Of a stretch of 64,000 nucleotides of DNA, positions 17,024 to 26,308 are shown in pieces; the stretch's first letter is position 1; each line of letters starts with the position of its first letter. The translations under genes were made by a program, and so were the position numbers. Location: the NCBI GenBank assembly GCA_016719485.1, contig JADJZB010000023.1, forward strand, positions 62,001 through 126,000, given 5' to 3'. The notes beneath the pieces are model-generated. The model did not search any database. It was not told the DNA's origin and worked only from the letters and a program-made list of their open reading frames with translations. The stretch comes from Holophagales bacterium. GTDB lineage: Bacteria; Acidobacteriota; Thermoanaerobaculia; UBA5066.

Positions 17024-18763
17024 GTGACCGGGACGGCCGCCGTTCGGGGCCGTCCCGCAGGGACCTTCCGGCGGGGACGCCGGCGCGCGGCCTGGGTCGT
17101 CGCCGGGACGCTCGCTCTTCTTTCGCCTTTCACGTTTCCGACCGCCCCCGACGGGCTCCTCGTTCTCAGAACCGCCGAGGCCCTCGCGTTCGAGGGAACT
17201 TTCGTCCTTCCGCCGGCCGCTCCGGGAACGGAGCTGCACCCGTGGTTCTTCCGGCCCGCACCTTTCGGACAGGCCGGCGTCGTCGCGGTTTACCAACCGC
17301 TGAGCTCTGTCTGGAGGGCCGCCGCGCTCGTCGCCTCGGCGGCGGTCCCGGCGGGCTTTCCCCGGGGTCTCGCGGCGGACCTCCTTCTCGTCCTCGGGCC
17401 GATCCTGCTCACGGCGTCGGCCGTCTTCCCGCTCGCCCGGTTACTCCGGTACGGCGGGCTCGGTGCGCGCGCGGCGCCCGTGATCGCGGCGGGTCTCATC
17501 CTGGGCACCTTCCTGGGTCCACTCGCGGGGACGGACTTCAGCGAGCCCCTCCTCGTTCTGCTCGTCCTCGTCGCCTTCGAGCGGAGCCTTCGCTCGATCC
17601 GGCTGCGGCGTCACCCCGAGAAGAGCCTCGTCGCCGCCGGGTTCGTCGGGGTCCTCGCGAACCTCGTCAAGCCCGTGGCCGGTGCGGCGCTGCCCGCTCT
17701 CGCTCTCCCGCTGCTCCTCGTCCGCGACGGCCGCGAGCGGAGACGCCGCCTCCTCGCGTTCATCGCAGGGGCCCTCCCCGCGACAGCCCTCTTCCTCGCC
17801 GCGAACGCTCTGCGCACGGGGCGCATCCTCGAGGTCGGGTACGCCGACCAGCCGCTCGGCGACGTCGTCTCTCCGCTCTGGACGTTCCTCAGGATCACGA
17901 TTCTGCCGAACCGTGGCCTCTTCTGGCTCGCGCCGATCTCGATGGTGGCGCTGGCCGGGATCGCGCTCCTCCTCCGGAACCGCACGCGCCGGATCGAAGG
18001 CCTGGCCGCGCTCGTCGGGTTCGGCGGGTTCTTCGCGGTGAACCTCGCCTACTGGGCCTGGGAAGGGGGCATGGGCTGGGCACCCCGCTACCTCGCGCCC
18101 GCCGTCGTCTTCCTCGCGCCCGGCCTCGCAGCGGGGGCGCGGGCGTGGCCTCGCGCGACCGGCGCCCTCGTGGTGGTCGGATTCCTCCTCAACATGCCGG
18201 GATACCTCCTCGATCCTGACCGGATCTACCGCGTCGCCGCGGCCGAAACGGGTTCTCTCGCATCGTTCGGACCCTTCGTCGCCCTGCACGGCGACCCGGG
18301 TGCGCCCGGGGAGCTTCACCCGATCCAGCGCCCTCACTACGTCCCGGCCCGCGCCGGCGTCTTTCTCGGCCCGCGCATCCTGCTGCGCCTCCTGCTCGAC
18401 GGCGAGGGTCCTGCAACGGGCGGCGCTCCTCTCGGCCAGCGGAAGGACTCCGTTCTGCTTCGCATGCGGCTGGGCGAACCGCTCGTCCCTTCCGCCAGCC
18501 GCTCCGGACAGGTCTTTCTCGACGAGGCGACCCAGGGAATCCCGGTCGACCTCGAACGGAGCTACCGATTCGCCGTTCGCGCCGTGGAATGGAACGGCCC
18601 CCCCGTCGACAGCCTCGCGATCGCGTCGTACCTCGCGCTCCGAACGGGCCGCATCGCCGATGCCGTCCGCTTCGCCGAGACCGGGCTGAGCATCGACCCG
18701 TTGCGGGAAGACCTCCGCACGAACCTCGCGATCGCGCGGTCCGCCGCCCCGCCCCCTCCCTGA
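17024..18763 (+). CDS. polytopic membrane protein, glycosyltransferase (GT-C)-like, 579 aa
   Basis: After a basic N-terminus the protein has about ten hydrophobic segments between residues 25 and 390, then a soluble region of about 170 residues. The loop after the first helix carries ELHPWFFRPAPFGQ, and the layout recalls ArnT/PMT-like GT-C glycosyltransferases that use lipid-linked sugars, but no diagnostic DE/DD pair stands out. The C-terminal end (YLALRTGRIADAVRFAETGLSIDPLREDLRTNLAIA) looks like one TPR-type helical pair. The function is therefore unassigned. A GTG start was used; it lies 23 bases after the DUF302 stop. Confidence 0.6.
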   Translation: MTGTAAVRGRPAGTFRRGRRRAAWVVAGTLALLSPFTFPTAPDGLLVLRTAEALAFEGTFVLPPAAPGTELHPWFFRPAPFGQAGVVAVYQPLSSVWRAAALVASAAVPAGFPRGLAADLLLVLGPILLTASAVFPLARLLRYGGLGARAAPVIAAGLILGTFLGPLAGTDFSEPLLVLLVLVAFERSLRSIRLRRHPEKSLVAAGFVGVLANLVKPVAGAALPALALPLLLVRDGRERRRRLLAFIAGALPATALFLAANALRTGRILEVGYADQPLGDVVSPLWTFLRITILPNRGLFWLAPISMVALAGIALLLRNRTRRIEGLAALVGFGGFFAVNLAYWAWEGGMGWAPRYLAPAVVFLAPGLAAGARAWPRATGALVVVGFLLNMPGYLLDPDRIYRVAAAETGSLASFGPFVALHGDPGAPGELHPIQRPHYVPARAGVFLGPRILLRLLLDGEGPATGGAPLGQRKDSVLLRMRLGEPLVPSASRSGQVFLDEATQGIPVDLERSYRFAVRAVEWNGPPVDSLAIASYLALRTGRIADAVRFAETGLSIDPLREDLRTNLAIARSAAPPPP

Positions 18764-18911
18764 ACTGCGCTCGAAAGCCCGGGCACCCCGGAGGATCCGC
18801 GTGCCACGTGACTCAGGTCGTCGCACCAGGCAGCGGAGTCCCCCAGAGTCCTCCCAGCGAGAGACGACTTCGGGTCGCCCCCCCCTGGCACGCGATCCCC
18901 ATTCGGGCAGC

Positions 18912-18933
18912 GCGGCCCTCCTTCCCGGGCCGC
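18912..18933. terminator. hairpin downstream of the GH13 gene
   Basis: GCGGCCC at 18912-18918 pairs with GGGCCGC at 18927-18933 across an eight-base pyrimidine loop. It lies just past the stop of the minus-strand GH13 gene and about 150 bases past the stop of the convergent + strand gene. There is no T tract. Confidence 0.35.
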
Positions 18934-18938
18934 CCTCG

Positions 18939-20813
18939 TCACGCCGCCTTTCCCCGGAGCCAGACGACCTGGTAGGGACGAAGGCGCAGCGCGACCTCGC
19001 CGCGGTCTACGGGCACGTCGTCGCCCGAGACGAGATCGACGAGCGGCCCCGCCGCGATCCCTGCGTCGGCGAGACGGAGGCGCGCATCGACCGACTCGCC
19101 GGAGACGTCGACGATCGCCACGACCGGCGCCCCGCCGGCGGCGGGAACCCTCGCGAGGGCAGAGAGGCGCGGGTCGAGCCGCAGGACCCGCTGCTGCGCC
19201 GCCGGGTGGAAAGCGGGCTCGGCCGCCCGCCGCGACAGGAGGTCGATGAAACGGCTCGCCGTCCTCGACGGAATCGAGGAGGGATCGGCGAACTGGTCGA
19301 AGAGCCACTCCTCCCGGAGGGCCGAGCGGTTGATCGAACGCGCCTGCCCGTCCCGCCGAACCGCCTCGAGGTCGTTGCCCGCACCGAAGAAGCTGAGGAG
19401 GTAGATGCCGGGCACGCCCTTCAGCGCGAGGGCGATCGCGCGGGCGGCGACGAAGCGGTCGACCTGCCTCTCGGTGTCCTCCCCCGGCGTCGCGTCGTTC
19501 AGGGCGCTCCACCAGGTGACGTTCAGCTCGTAGGGGACCGCCTCGCCTCCCTCGCCCGTTCGCATCGAGACGAGGCCGCCGACCGCCCGCACGCGCTCGC
19601 AGAGGCGCGCGATCTCTTCCCCGGCGAGGATGCCGCGGGCCCCCATGAGACCGATGCCGTCGTGCGAGTCGAGAAAATTGAAGAAGGTGGTCGTCTCCGA
19701 CGGCGGCTCGAGCCCGGCCGCCCAGCGCGAGAGCACTTCCGCCGAGCCGGTGACGAAGGCGTGGAGGACGAGCGGTGGCAGCGCGAAGTTGTAGACCATC
19801 TGCGCTTCGTCCGTCCCGTCGCCGAAGTAGGTGATGTTGTCGGCGTGCGGGACGTTCGTCTCCGTCACGAGCGCGACGTGCGGGGCCGTCGCGTCGAGGA
19901 CGTCGCGGACGAGCTTCACGATCTCGTGCGTCTGCCTCAGGTGGGCGCAGCTCGTCCCGAGCTCGTGCCAGATGTAGGTGACGGCGTCGAGCCGGACGAG
20001 GTCCGCCCCGCGCCGCACGTAGTAGAGGAGGATCTCGAGGACATCGAGGAGGACCCTCGGGTGGCGGAAGTTGAGGTCGATCTGGTCGCGCGAGAAGGTC
20101 GTCCAGAGCCAGCGGGGTCCGTCGACCGTGGCGAACTCGTTCAGGAGGTCCGATGTCCGGGGCCTGAGGACGAGCTTCAGGCGGTCTTCGTCGATCTCCT
20201 CGCGGGACGAGAAGACGCGGAAGAAGCGCTCGAACTCCGGGTCTCCCGCGAGGAAGCGCTGGAATCGGCGGCTCCTGGCCGAGATGTGGTTGAAGACACC
20301 GTCGAACATCAGCCGGAACCCGCGCCCGAGTCGCGCGATCTCCTCCCAGCTGCCGAGCCGCGGGTCGACCTCCTCGTAGGCCATGACCGAGAAGCCCCGG
20401 TCGGACGAGGAGGGGAAGAACGGCAGGACGTGGACGGTCGTGACGAGGCCGCGGAAGAAGACGAACGCGAAGTCGGAGAGAGTCCGGAGCGGCGTGCGGC
20501 CCTCGGAGACGACGAGGTCTCCGTAGGTGATGAGGACGGCGTCCTTTTCGCTGAAGCGGTCGCGGGGGACGAACGCGGCCTCGGCGGCCCGGATCCCGGG
20601 CGTCGCGTAGGCGTCCTGCACCCGCACGAGCCGGTCGACGTGGCGCGTCACCGTGTCGGCTCGCTCGTCGCCGTAGAGAAATGCCACGCGCCGCCGCACC
20701 CGTTCCGCGATCGCCGGCGTCAGGCCCCGCAGAGGCTGCGCGTAGTCCGGCTCGGGAAGGTAGTCGAGACCGCGGAACGGGTCCGCGGCGGCCTGCTTCA
20801 GGCTCCGCGTCAC
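18939..20813 (-). CDS. GH13_18 sucrose/glucosylglycerate phosphorylase, 624 aa
   Basis: This is a family 13 alpha-amylase-type barrel of the phosphorylase subfamily. FVFFRGLVTTVHVLPFFPSSSDRGFSVMAY is the subfamily-18 opening; VFNHIS, VRLDAVTYIW (nucleophile Asp), VTETN (acid/base Glu) and FLDSHDGIG (third carboxylate) give a complete active site. Members cleave sucrose, sucrose phosphate, glucosylglycerol or glucosylglycerate with phosphate to release glucose 1-phosphate. Because it is divergent from glucosyl-3-phosphoglycerate synthase, with about 105 bases between them, I favour glucosylglycerate as substrate, which would recycle the compatible solute when salt stress ends. The specificity is inference. 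The GTG start is at 20813. No signal peptide is present, so it acts in the cytoplasm. Confidence 0.85.
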   Translation of the reverse strand: MTRSLKQAAADPFRGLDYLPEPDYAQPLRGLTPAIAERVRRRVAFLYGDERADTVTRHVDRLVRVQDAYATPGIRAAEAAFVPRDRFSEKDAVLITYGDLVVSEGRTPLRTLSDFAFVFFRGLVTTVHVLPFFPSSSDRGFSVMAYEEVDPRLGSWEEIARLGRGFRLMFDGVFNHISARSRRFQRFLAGDPEFERFFRVFSSREEIDEDRLKLVLRPRTSDLLNEFATVDGPRWLWTTFSRDQIDLNFRHPRVLLDVLEILLYYVRRGADLVRLDAVTYIWHELGTSCAHLRQTHEIVKLVRDVLDATAPHVALVTETNVPHADNITYFGDGTDEAQMVYNFALPPLVLHAFVTGSAEVLSRWAAGLEPPSETTTFFNFLDSHDGIGLMGARGILAGEEIARLCERVRAVGGLVSMRTGEGGEAVPYELNVTWWSALNDATPGEDTERQVDRFVAARAIALALKGVPGIYLLSFFGAGNDLEAVRRDGQARSINRSALREEWLFDQFADPSSIPSRTASRFIDLLSRRAAEPAFHPAAQQRVLRLDPRLSALARVPAAGGAPVVAIVDVSGESVDARLRLADAGIAAGPLVDLVSGDDVPVDRGEVALRLRPYQVVWLRGKAA

Positions 20814-20917
20814 GTGCAGAAGCTAGCACGAGCGAGGGACCTGTCGAAACCGCCGCAGATTCGGCACGATGGCCGTTTTCGCTTCCCACCGTAAGCGACC
20901 GCGGGGAACAATGGGCC

Positions 20918-22138
20918 ATGAGCGACTTCGCGCAGAACGGGCCGATCACGACCCTCACCCGTCTCGGAAACCGGCCGCTCGTGGAGCTGGAGGACGCCCT
21001 CGTCCGCCACACGCGCCGGAACAGGGCCGCCCTCCTCATCCCGTCCCTCATCTCGGAGCTGGAGCGCCCCGCGCTCCTGAAGATCTGCGACGAGATCGCG
21101 CAGGCGCCGTACCTCGACACGGTGCTCATTTCCCTCGACCGGGCCGACGAGGCGGGCTACCGGGGCGCCCTCGAGTACTTCAAGCGATTGAAGCGCCGCA
21201 CCGTCGTTCTCTGGAACGACGGCCCGGGCGTGAAGGCGCTCCTGGAGAAGCTCGGAAAGGCCGACCTCGCCCTCGGCGAGCGGGGGAAGGGACGCGCCTG
21301 CTGGATCGGCTTCGGCTACCTCCTCGCGCAGGGGAACATCGAGTACATCGCGCTCCACGACGCGGACGTCCTCGACTACGACCGCGCGATGCTCGCCCGG
21401 CTCCTCTACCCGATCGCCGACCCGATCCTGAACTTCGACTTCTGCAAGGGCTACTACGCACGGTTCACCGACCGGCTGAACGGCCGCGTGGCGCGCCTCT
21501 TCGTCGGCCCGCTTCTCGGGTCGCTCCGGTCGCTCCTCGGCACCAACGCCTACATCGAGTTCCTCTCCTCCTTCCGCTACCCGCTCGCGGGCGAGTTCGC
21601 CCTCTCCGCCGACCTCCTCCGGCAGATCCGCGTCCCGTCGGACTGGGGCCTCGAGGTGGGGACGCTCTCCGAGGTCTACCGGCACCGCTCGCCCCGGCGC
21701 GTCTGCCAGGTCGACATCGCCGACCGCTACGACCACAAGCACCAGGTGCTCTCACCGGAGGACCCGACGAAGGGCCTCCACCGGATGGCGGCCGACATCG
21801 CCAAGCACCTGCTGCGGACGCTCGCCGCGGCCGACACCGTCCTCGGCGACGGGACGCTCAAGTCGCTCCTCGCCTCCTACCAGAGGCGGGCCGAGGACGC
21901 TGCCTCGAGCTTCTACGCCCTCGCGAAGATGAACGGCCTCGTCTTCCCGCGCCACGAGGAGGAGATGGCGATCGCCACCTTCGCCGGCGCGCTGAAGAGC
22001 GGCGTCGAGCAGTTCCTCGCCGACCCGCTCGGCGCCCCGCTCATCCCGAACTGGGCACGGGTCCTCTCCGCCGTCCCGGAGGCGGGAGACCTCCTTCTCG
22101 AGGCGGTCGTTGCCGAGGGGGGGATCCTGAACGGCTGA
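20918..22138 (+). CDS. gpgS: glucosyl-3-phosphoglycerate synthase-like glycosyltransferase (GT81), 406 aa
   Basis: The enzyme transfers glucose from a nucleotide sugar to 3-phosphoglycerate, the first step of glucosylglycerate synthesis. The N-terminus MSDFAQNGPITTLTRLG, the segment ALLIPSLISELERPAL, the LISLDRAD strand, and the metal-binding ALHDADV (DAD, near residue 148) match the bacterial GpgS type as I remember it. NFDFCKGYYARF and PLAGEFALSADLLR, further on, belong to the acceptor region. The length is as expected for the family. The partner phosphatase is probably the HAD gene at 31.4 kb, and the divergent phosphorylase would degrade the product. The ATG at 20918 has a weak GGGG site. 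Confidence 0.8.
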   Translation: MSDFAQNGPITTLTRLGNRPLVELEDALVRHTRRNRAALLIPSLISELERPALLKICDEIAQAPYLDTVLISLDRADEAGYRGALEYFKRLKRRTVVLWNDGPGVKALLEKLGKADLALGERGKGRACWIGFGYLLAQGNIEYIALHDADVLDYDRAMLARLLYPIADPILNFDFCKGYYARFTDRLNGRVARLFVGPLLGSLRSLLGTNAYIEFLSSFRYPLAGEFALSADLLRQIRVPSDWGLEVGTLSEVYRHRSPRRVCQVDIADRYDHKHQVLSPEDPTKGLHRMAADIAKHLLRTLAAADTVLGDGTLKSLLASYQRRAEDAASSFYALAKMNGLVFPRHEEEMAIATFAGALKSGVEQFLADPLGAPLIPNWARVLSAVPEAGDLLLEAVVAEGGILNG

Positions 22139-22144
22139 CGGCGA

Positions 22145-23665
22145 TCAGGGCAGGAGCAGGAACGCGAGAACGACGACGAGCGTCGGCACGAGCGCGCCGA
22201 GGAGGAGGCCGATCGGCAGGATGCCGTCCGGGAAGTAGCGGGAGAGGATCGACTGCCCGGCCGGGTTCGGGGCGTTTGCGATGACGGTGAGACCGCCCCC
22301 CGCCACCGCCCCCGCGACGACGGCGTACTTCAGCTCGGGCGTGAACCCGGGGACGAGCGAGGCGAGGTAGGTGATCGCGGCGTTGTCGTTGAACGCCGTC
22401 AGGATCGTCGCGCCGGCGAAGAGCGCCCCGACGTCGAGCCGGGCGAGGAGCGGCGCGATCCACCACTGCTGGAGCGTCCCGTGGAGGACGAGGCCCGCGA
22501 GAAAGAAGCCGACGAGGAGCGGCGGCCTCAGGTTCAGCGGGTTCTGGTGGGGCGCCGTCGCCTGCGTGAAGGCGAGGAAGTAGAGGAATCCCGCGACGAA
22601 GAGGGCGGGCGTGTGGGCGGTGAAGACGGTCCAGCCGAGGAAGAGGAGGTGGGTGCCGACGATCCACGCGGGGACCGTCCGCTCCGACGGGCGCTCCACG
22701 GGGTCCGCCAGGCGCGCCTTCTTCCTCCCGGCGAGGTCGGCGAACTCCTTCCGGAAGAAGAATGCAAAGAGCGCCGTCGAGACGAAGACGGCGAGCGCCG
22801 CCTTCCACCCGAAGTTGCGGAGCATGAACGTCAGGCCCCAGCCGTACTTGCCCGCGACCATCAGGACGGGGGGCGCGGCGAAGTGGGTGAGGGTGCCGCC
22901 GACCGAGACGTTCACGAAGAGGAGCCCGAGCGTGCCGTACTTCAGCCTCGTGGAGGGGTTCAGCTCGTAGAGGTGCCGCGCGAGGAGGAGCGCGCAGATC
23001 GTCATCGCGGCCGGCTCGGTGATGAAGGAGCCGAGGAGCGGACCGACCGTGAGGATCGCGGCCCACCAGGCGAGCGGCGTCTTCCCGCCGAGGCCCGCGA
23101 CGGCCCCGAGGCACTTCTCCGCGAAGGAGAGGACGGGCCGCGTCGAGGCGATCGCCATGACGACGACGACGAACATCGGCTCGGTGAAGTGGACGTGCGC
23201 CACGTAGCCCTCGACGGAGTGCCACCCCTTCATGGCGGCGGCCGCGACGAGGAGCGGGATCGCCCAGATGCCGAACACCGCCTCCACCTCGCCGAAGAAG
23301 TGGAGCATCTCCACGCGGAAGCTGTGCCCGTCGCCCCCCGTCTCCTTTGCGGTCCGGTGCTGGAGGCGGTGCGCGGCGGCCGTGATCCTCGCTGCGAGGA
23401 AGGTGTGGACGATGGCCAGGACGAAGACGACCGTCGCCACGAGGTTGACCGGCTCCTCCTCGACGCGGTGGACGAGGAGCTGCCAGAGCGTCATCCCCGT
23501 CTCGCCCGTGTAGGCGTCCAGCGGGAGAGGGAGCGCCTCTTCCGCCAGGGCGGCCGCCTCCGTCGCGAGGGCCGCAGGCGCCCAGAGGAGGAAGCCGATC
23601 GCCGGCAGGAGCCGGCCGGCGAGGAGGCCAGGGGAGCTCGTCTTCATGGATACGGATTCTGGCAT
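22145..23665 (-). CDS. putative Na+/H+ antiporter (PF07399 type), 506 aa
   Basis: This is a membrane protein with a signal-like first helix and about a dozen further helices. Landmarks are GSFITEPAAMTICALLLA (near residue 215), FVNVSVGGTLTHFAAPPVLMVA, and AFNDNAAITYLASLVPGF (near 430), the charged re-entrant motifs of the putative Na+/H+ antiporter family related to the ion-transporter (NhaD/ArsB) superfamily. The acidic and Asn residues in the last motif are likely to take part in ion exchange. It follows the mrp operon on the same strand after about 40 bases, so a second sodium exit route is probably made together with Mrp. The ATG at 23665 was preferred over one six codons downstream because it has GGGAGG six bases upstream. 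Confidence 0.8.
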   Translation of the reverse strand: MPESVSMKTSSPGLLAGRLLPAIGFLLWAPAALATEAAALAEEALPLPLDAYTGETGMTLWQLLVHRVEEEPVNLVATVVFVLAIVHTFLAARITAAAHRLQHRTAKETGGDGHSFRVEMLHFFGEVEAVFGIWAIPLLVAAAAMKGWHSVEGYVAHVHFTEPMFVVVVMAIASTRPVLSFAEKCLGAVAGLGGKTPLAWWAAILTVGPLLGSFITEPAAMTICALLLARHLYELNPSTRLKYGTLGLLFVNVSVGGTLTHFAAPPVLMVAGKYGWGLTFMLRNFGWKAALAVFVSTALFAFFFRKEFADLAGRKKARLADPVERPSERTVPAWIVGTHLLFLGWTVFTAHTPALFVAGFLYFLAFTQATAPHQNPLNLRPPLLVGFFLAGLVLHGTLQQWWIAPLLARLDVGALFAGATILTAFNDNAAITYLASLVPGFTPELKYAVVAGAVAGGGLTVIANAPNPAGQSILSRYFPDGILPIGLLLGALVPTLVVVLAFLLLP

Positions 23666-23703
23666 CCCGGCCTCCCCGCCCCCACGAGGCCTCGCGCGAG
23701 CGG

Positions 23704-24060
23704 TCAGGGGTCGGGATCGGTCTGGACGTTTCCCTCCGGCCTCGGCATCTCGTTGATCTTCGTCCCGGGGAAGAGCGGGACGCCGAGGGCGAACGCGGCG
23801 CGCCCGATGGCGTGGGCGGCGAGGGGGGCCGTCAGGAAGACGAAGGCGACCGCCGCGAGGGCGCGCGTCGCGACGCCGAGGTCGTCGAACGCGATGGCGA
23901 GGGCGAAGAAGATGCACATCTTCACGAGCGTCGACGCCTTGGAGGTGGCCGACAGGCGGGTGAGGACGTCGGGCATCCGGAGGACGCCGAGGGCGGCGAG
24001 GAAGGCCGTGGCGACGCCGGCGAGCATGAGCGCCGCGGCGAGGAGCTCGCGGATGCTCAT
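23704..24060 (-). CDS. mrpG: Mrp antiporter subunit G, 118 aa
   Basis: This is the smallest-class subunit of the multi-subunit Na+/H+ antiporter. Three membrane helices are present, and the segment LGVLRMPDVLTRLSATSKASTLV is the family hallmark (PhaG_MnhG_YufB). The ATG overlaps the MrpF stop by four bases, which supports co-translation. The tail after residue 95 is short and polar. Confidence 0.9.
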   Translation of the reverse strand: MSIRELLAAALMLAGVATAFLAALGVLRMPDVLTRLSATSKASTLVKMCIFFALAIAFDDLGVATRALAAVAFVFLTAPLAAHAIGRAAFALGVPLFPGTKINEMPRPEGNVQTDPDP

Positions 24061-24326
24061 CGCGACCTCTCCAGGTAGGCGGCGAAGGCGACCGTGCCGA
24101 GGAACGAGAGGAGCGCGAGGACGATCGCCACGTCGATGTAGACGGCGTTTCCGGAAGCGAGGGCGACGACCGCCACGACGCTGATCCCGAGCGTCGAGAG
24201 GAGGTCGAGGCCGACGACCCGGTCGGGGAGGCTCGGTCCGAGCCCGATCCGCACGACCGTCAGGAGGAGGGCGAGCCCGAGGACGGGGAGGGCGACCCAG
24301 AGGGCGAGGTCGGCGAGGAGCGTCAC
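24057..24326 (-). CDS. mrpF: Mrp antiporter subunit F, 89 aa
   Basis: Three helices with GPSLPDRVVGLDLLSTLG in the first loop identify the MrpF/PhaF family. The GTG start at 24326 overlaps the MrpE stop by four bases, and the end overlaps the MrpG start in the same way. The length is typical for this subunit, which is needed for assembly of the complex. Confidence 0.9.
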   Translation of the reverse strand: MTLLADLALWVALPVLGLALLLTVVRIGLGPSLPDRVVGLDLLSTLGISVVAVVALASGNAVYIDVAIVLALLSFLGTVAFAAYLERSR

Positions 24327-24790
24327 TCGAAGACCTCCTTCACCCGCCGCTCGAACCCTTCCTTCACCTCGCGCCGGAAGGCGTCGGGGTCGGCGACGTC
24401 GAGGGCGTGGACGTAGAGCGTCCGCCGGTCGGGGGAGACGTCGAGACTGAGCGTTCCGGGGGTCAGCGTGACGAGGTTCGCCAGGACCGTGATGCCGGCG
24501 TCGCTCGTCAGGTCGAGCGGCACCGCGACGATGCCGGGCGAGAGCGACGAGACGGGCCGCAGGATGCTCCTGGCGACGGCGGCGTTCGAGAGGAGGAGCT
24601 CCTTCAGGAAATAGAGGAAGAGCCCGACGGCCTTCGGCGCTTTGGAGAGCTGGACGCCGCGCCGCCCCCGGAACCGCACGAGGACCAGGAGGAGCGCGGA
24701 GACGATCGCCCCCTCGAGGACGTTCGCGAGCGTGACCTCGCCCGTCAGGGCGACCCAGGCGGCCGTGAGGAGGAGGAGGGCGACGAGCAC
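24323..24790 (-). CDS. mrpE: Mrp antiporter subunit E, 155 aa
   Basis: MrpE/PhaE family. Two N-terminal helices are followed by a cytoplasmic domain containing YFLKELLLSNAAVARSIL and LANLVTLTPGTLSLDVSPD, both strongly conserved in the family. The GTG start lies four bases after the MrpD stop. MrpE is not itself a proton-pumping subunit but is required for full activity in characterised complexes. Confidence 0.9.
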   Translation of the reverse strand: MLVALLLLTAAWVALTGEVTLANVLEGAIVSALLLVLVRFRGRRGVQLSKAPKAVGLFLYFLKELLLSNAAVARSILRPVSSLSPGIVAVPLDLTSDAGITVLANLVTLTPGTLSLDVSPDRRTLYVHALDVADPDAFRREVKEGFERRVKEVFE

Positions 24791-24793
24791 GGC

Positions 24794-26308
24794 TCAGCTC
24801 CCCCCGCCCCGCGTCCCGAGGACGGCGCGGATGTAGAGCTCCGGGTCGAGGAGCTGGGCGGCGGCGCCGTCCGCGAAGCGGAAGAGGACGCCGGCGCCGA
24901 GGCCGATGACGACCGTGATCGCACCGAGCACGAGGACCGGCCCGAGGAGGGACGCCCGCTCGGCGCCGGAGAGGGGCGGCGCGGAGGCGCCCGGGCCGTC
25001 CGTGGGGGCCGGTTTCCAGAAGGCCTCGGCCCAGATCTTCGTCATCGAGAAGAGGGTCAGGAGGCTCACGCCGAGGGCTACGGCGACGATCGCCCCGTGC
25101 CCGGCCTCGAGGCCCGCGCGAACGAGGAGGTATTTCGCCCAGAAGCCCGAGAGCGGCGGGAGGCCCGCCAGCGAGAGCGCCGGGACGAGAAAGGCCGCGG
25201 CGAGGAGGGGCGAGCGCGCGAGGAGCCCGCCGAGGCGGTCGAGGGAGAAGCTCCCGCCGACCCGCCGCATCACGCCCGCCGCGAGGAAGAGGTTTGCCTT
25301 CACGACGATGTGGTGGAGGACGTAGAAGACCGTCCCCGCGAGGGCGAGGCGCGTCCCGACGCCGAGCCCAAGAAGCATGTAGCCGATCTGGCTGACGATG
25401 TGGAAGGAGAGGACCTTCCGCACGTCGGTCTGGGCCATCGCCCCGAGGACTCCCGTCACCATCGTGAGGCCCGCAATCCAGAGGACGAGCGGGCTCGTGA
25501 AACCGGGGTCGCGGTTGAAGACGAGCGTCAGGACCCGGACGAGCGCGTAGACGCCGACCTTCGTCAGGAGGCCGGCGAAGAGGGCGGCGACCGGCATCGG
25601 CGGCGTGTGGTACGAGGCGGGGAGCCAGAAGAAGAGGGGGAAGGCGGCGGCCTTGATGCCGAAGGCGACGAGGAAGAGCGTCGCCACGACGCTCGGGAGC
25701 CCCTGCCCCGGGAGGGCGCGGAGCGCGACGGCGGCGTCGGCCATGTTGAGAGTCCCGACCGACCCGTAGAGGAGCCCCGCCCCGGCGAGGAAGAGGGCCG
25801 AGGAGACGAGGTTCAGGACGACGTACTTCAATGCCCCCGTCAGCTGGGCGCGTTCGCCCCCGAGCGAGACGAGGACGAAGGACGACATGAGCATGACCTC
25901 GAACCAGACGTAGAGGTTGAAGAGGTCGCCCGTCAGGAACGCGCCGCAGACGCCCATCGAGAGGACGTGGAGGAGAGTGTGGTAGCCGAAGCGCTCGCGT
26001 GCGGCGTCGATGCCGGCGGCGGAGAAGGCGACGACGGCGGCGAGGATCACGGCGGCGACGACGACCATCGCCGCGGCGAAACGGTCGGCCACGAGGCTGA
26101 TGCCGAACGGCGCGGGCCACGCGCCGGCCTGCGTCACGAGGATGGTCCCGTCGAGCGTGGCGGCGAGAAGGAAGCCCGAGGAGGCGAGGAGGCCCGCCGC
26201 CCCCGCGAAGCTCGCGGCCCGCGCCGCCCGCGGGGCGCGCGAGAGGAGGATCGTCGCGATCGCCGTCGCGAGCGGGACGAGGAGCGGGAGAACGAGGAGG
26301 AGGTTCAC
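24794..26308 (-). CDS. mrpD: Mrp antiporter subunit D (NuoN/M-like), 504 aa
   Basis: This is an ion-translocating subunit homologous to complex I subunits NuoM/NuoN. There are about fourteen helices. WFEVMLMSSFVLVSLGG carries the essential Glu of the fifth helix, and the segment from KAAAFPLFFWLPASYHTPPMPVAALFAGLLTKVGVYAL holds the conserved Lys residues of the broken-helix region. The four-base overlap with MrpC keeps it in the operon. All charged channel residues that I could check are intact, so it should be functional. Confidence 0.92.
   Translation of the reverse strand: MNLLLVLPLLVPLATAIATILLSRAPRAARAASFAGAAGLLASSGFLLAATLDGTILVTQAGAWPAPFGISLVADRFAAAMVVVAAVILAAVVAFSAAGIDAARERFGYHTLLHVLSMGVCGAFLTGDLFNLYVWFEVMLMSSFVLVSLGGERAQLTGALKYVVLNLVSSALFLAGAGLLYGSVGTLNMADAAVALRALPGQGLPSVVATLFLVAFGIKAAAFPLFFWLPASYHTPPMPVAALFAGLLTKVGVYALVRVLTLVFNRDPGFTSPLVLWIAGLTMVTGVLGAMAQTDVRKVLSFHIVSQIGYMLLGLGVGTRLALAGTVFYVLHHIVVKANLFLAAGVMRRVGGSFSLDRLGGLLARSPLLAAAFLVPALSLAGLPPLSGFWAKYLLVRAGLEAGHGAIVAVALGVSLLTLFSMTKIWAEAFWKPAPTDGPGASAPPLSGAERASLLGPVLVLGAITVVIGLGAGVLFRFADGAAAQLLDPELYIRAVLGTRGGGS

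Noticed and set aside
24057..26120. Long open frame spanning mrpD to mrpF on the minus strand
   Set aside because: Only its last 89 codons (mrpF) are coding; the rest is an out-of-frame shadow of mrpD and mrpE.
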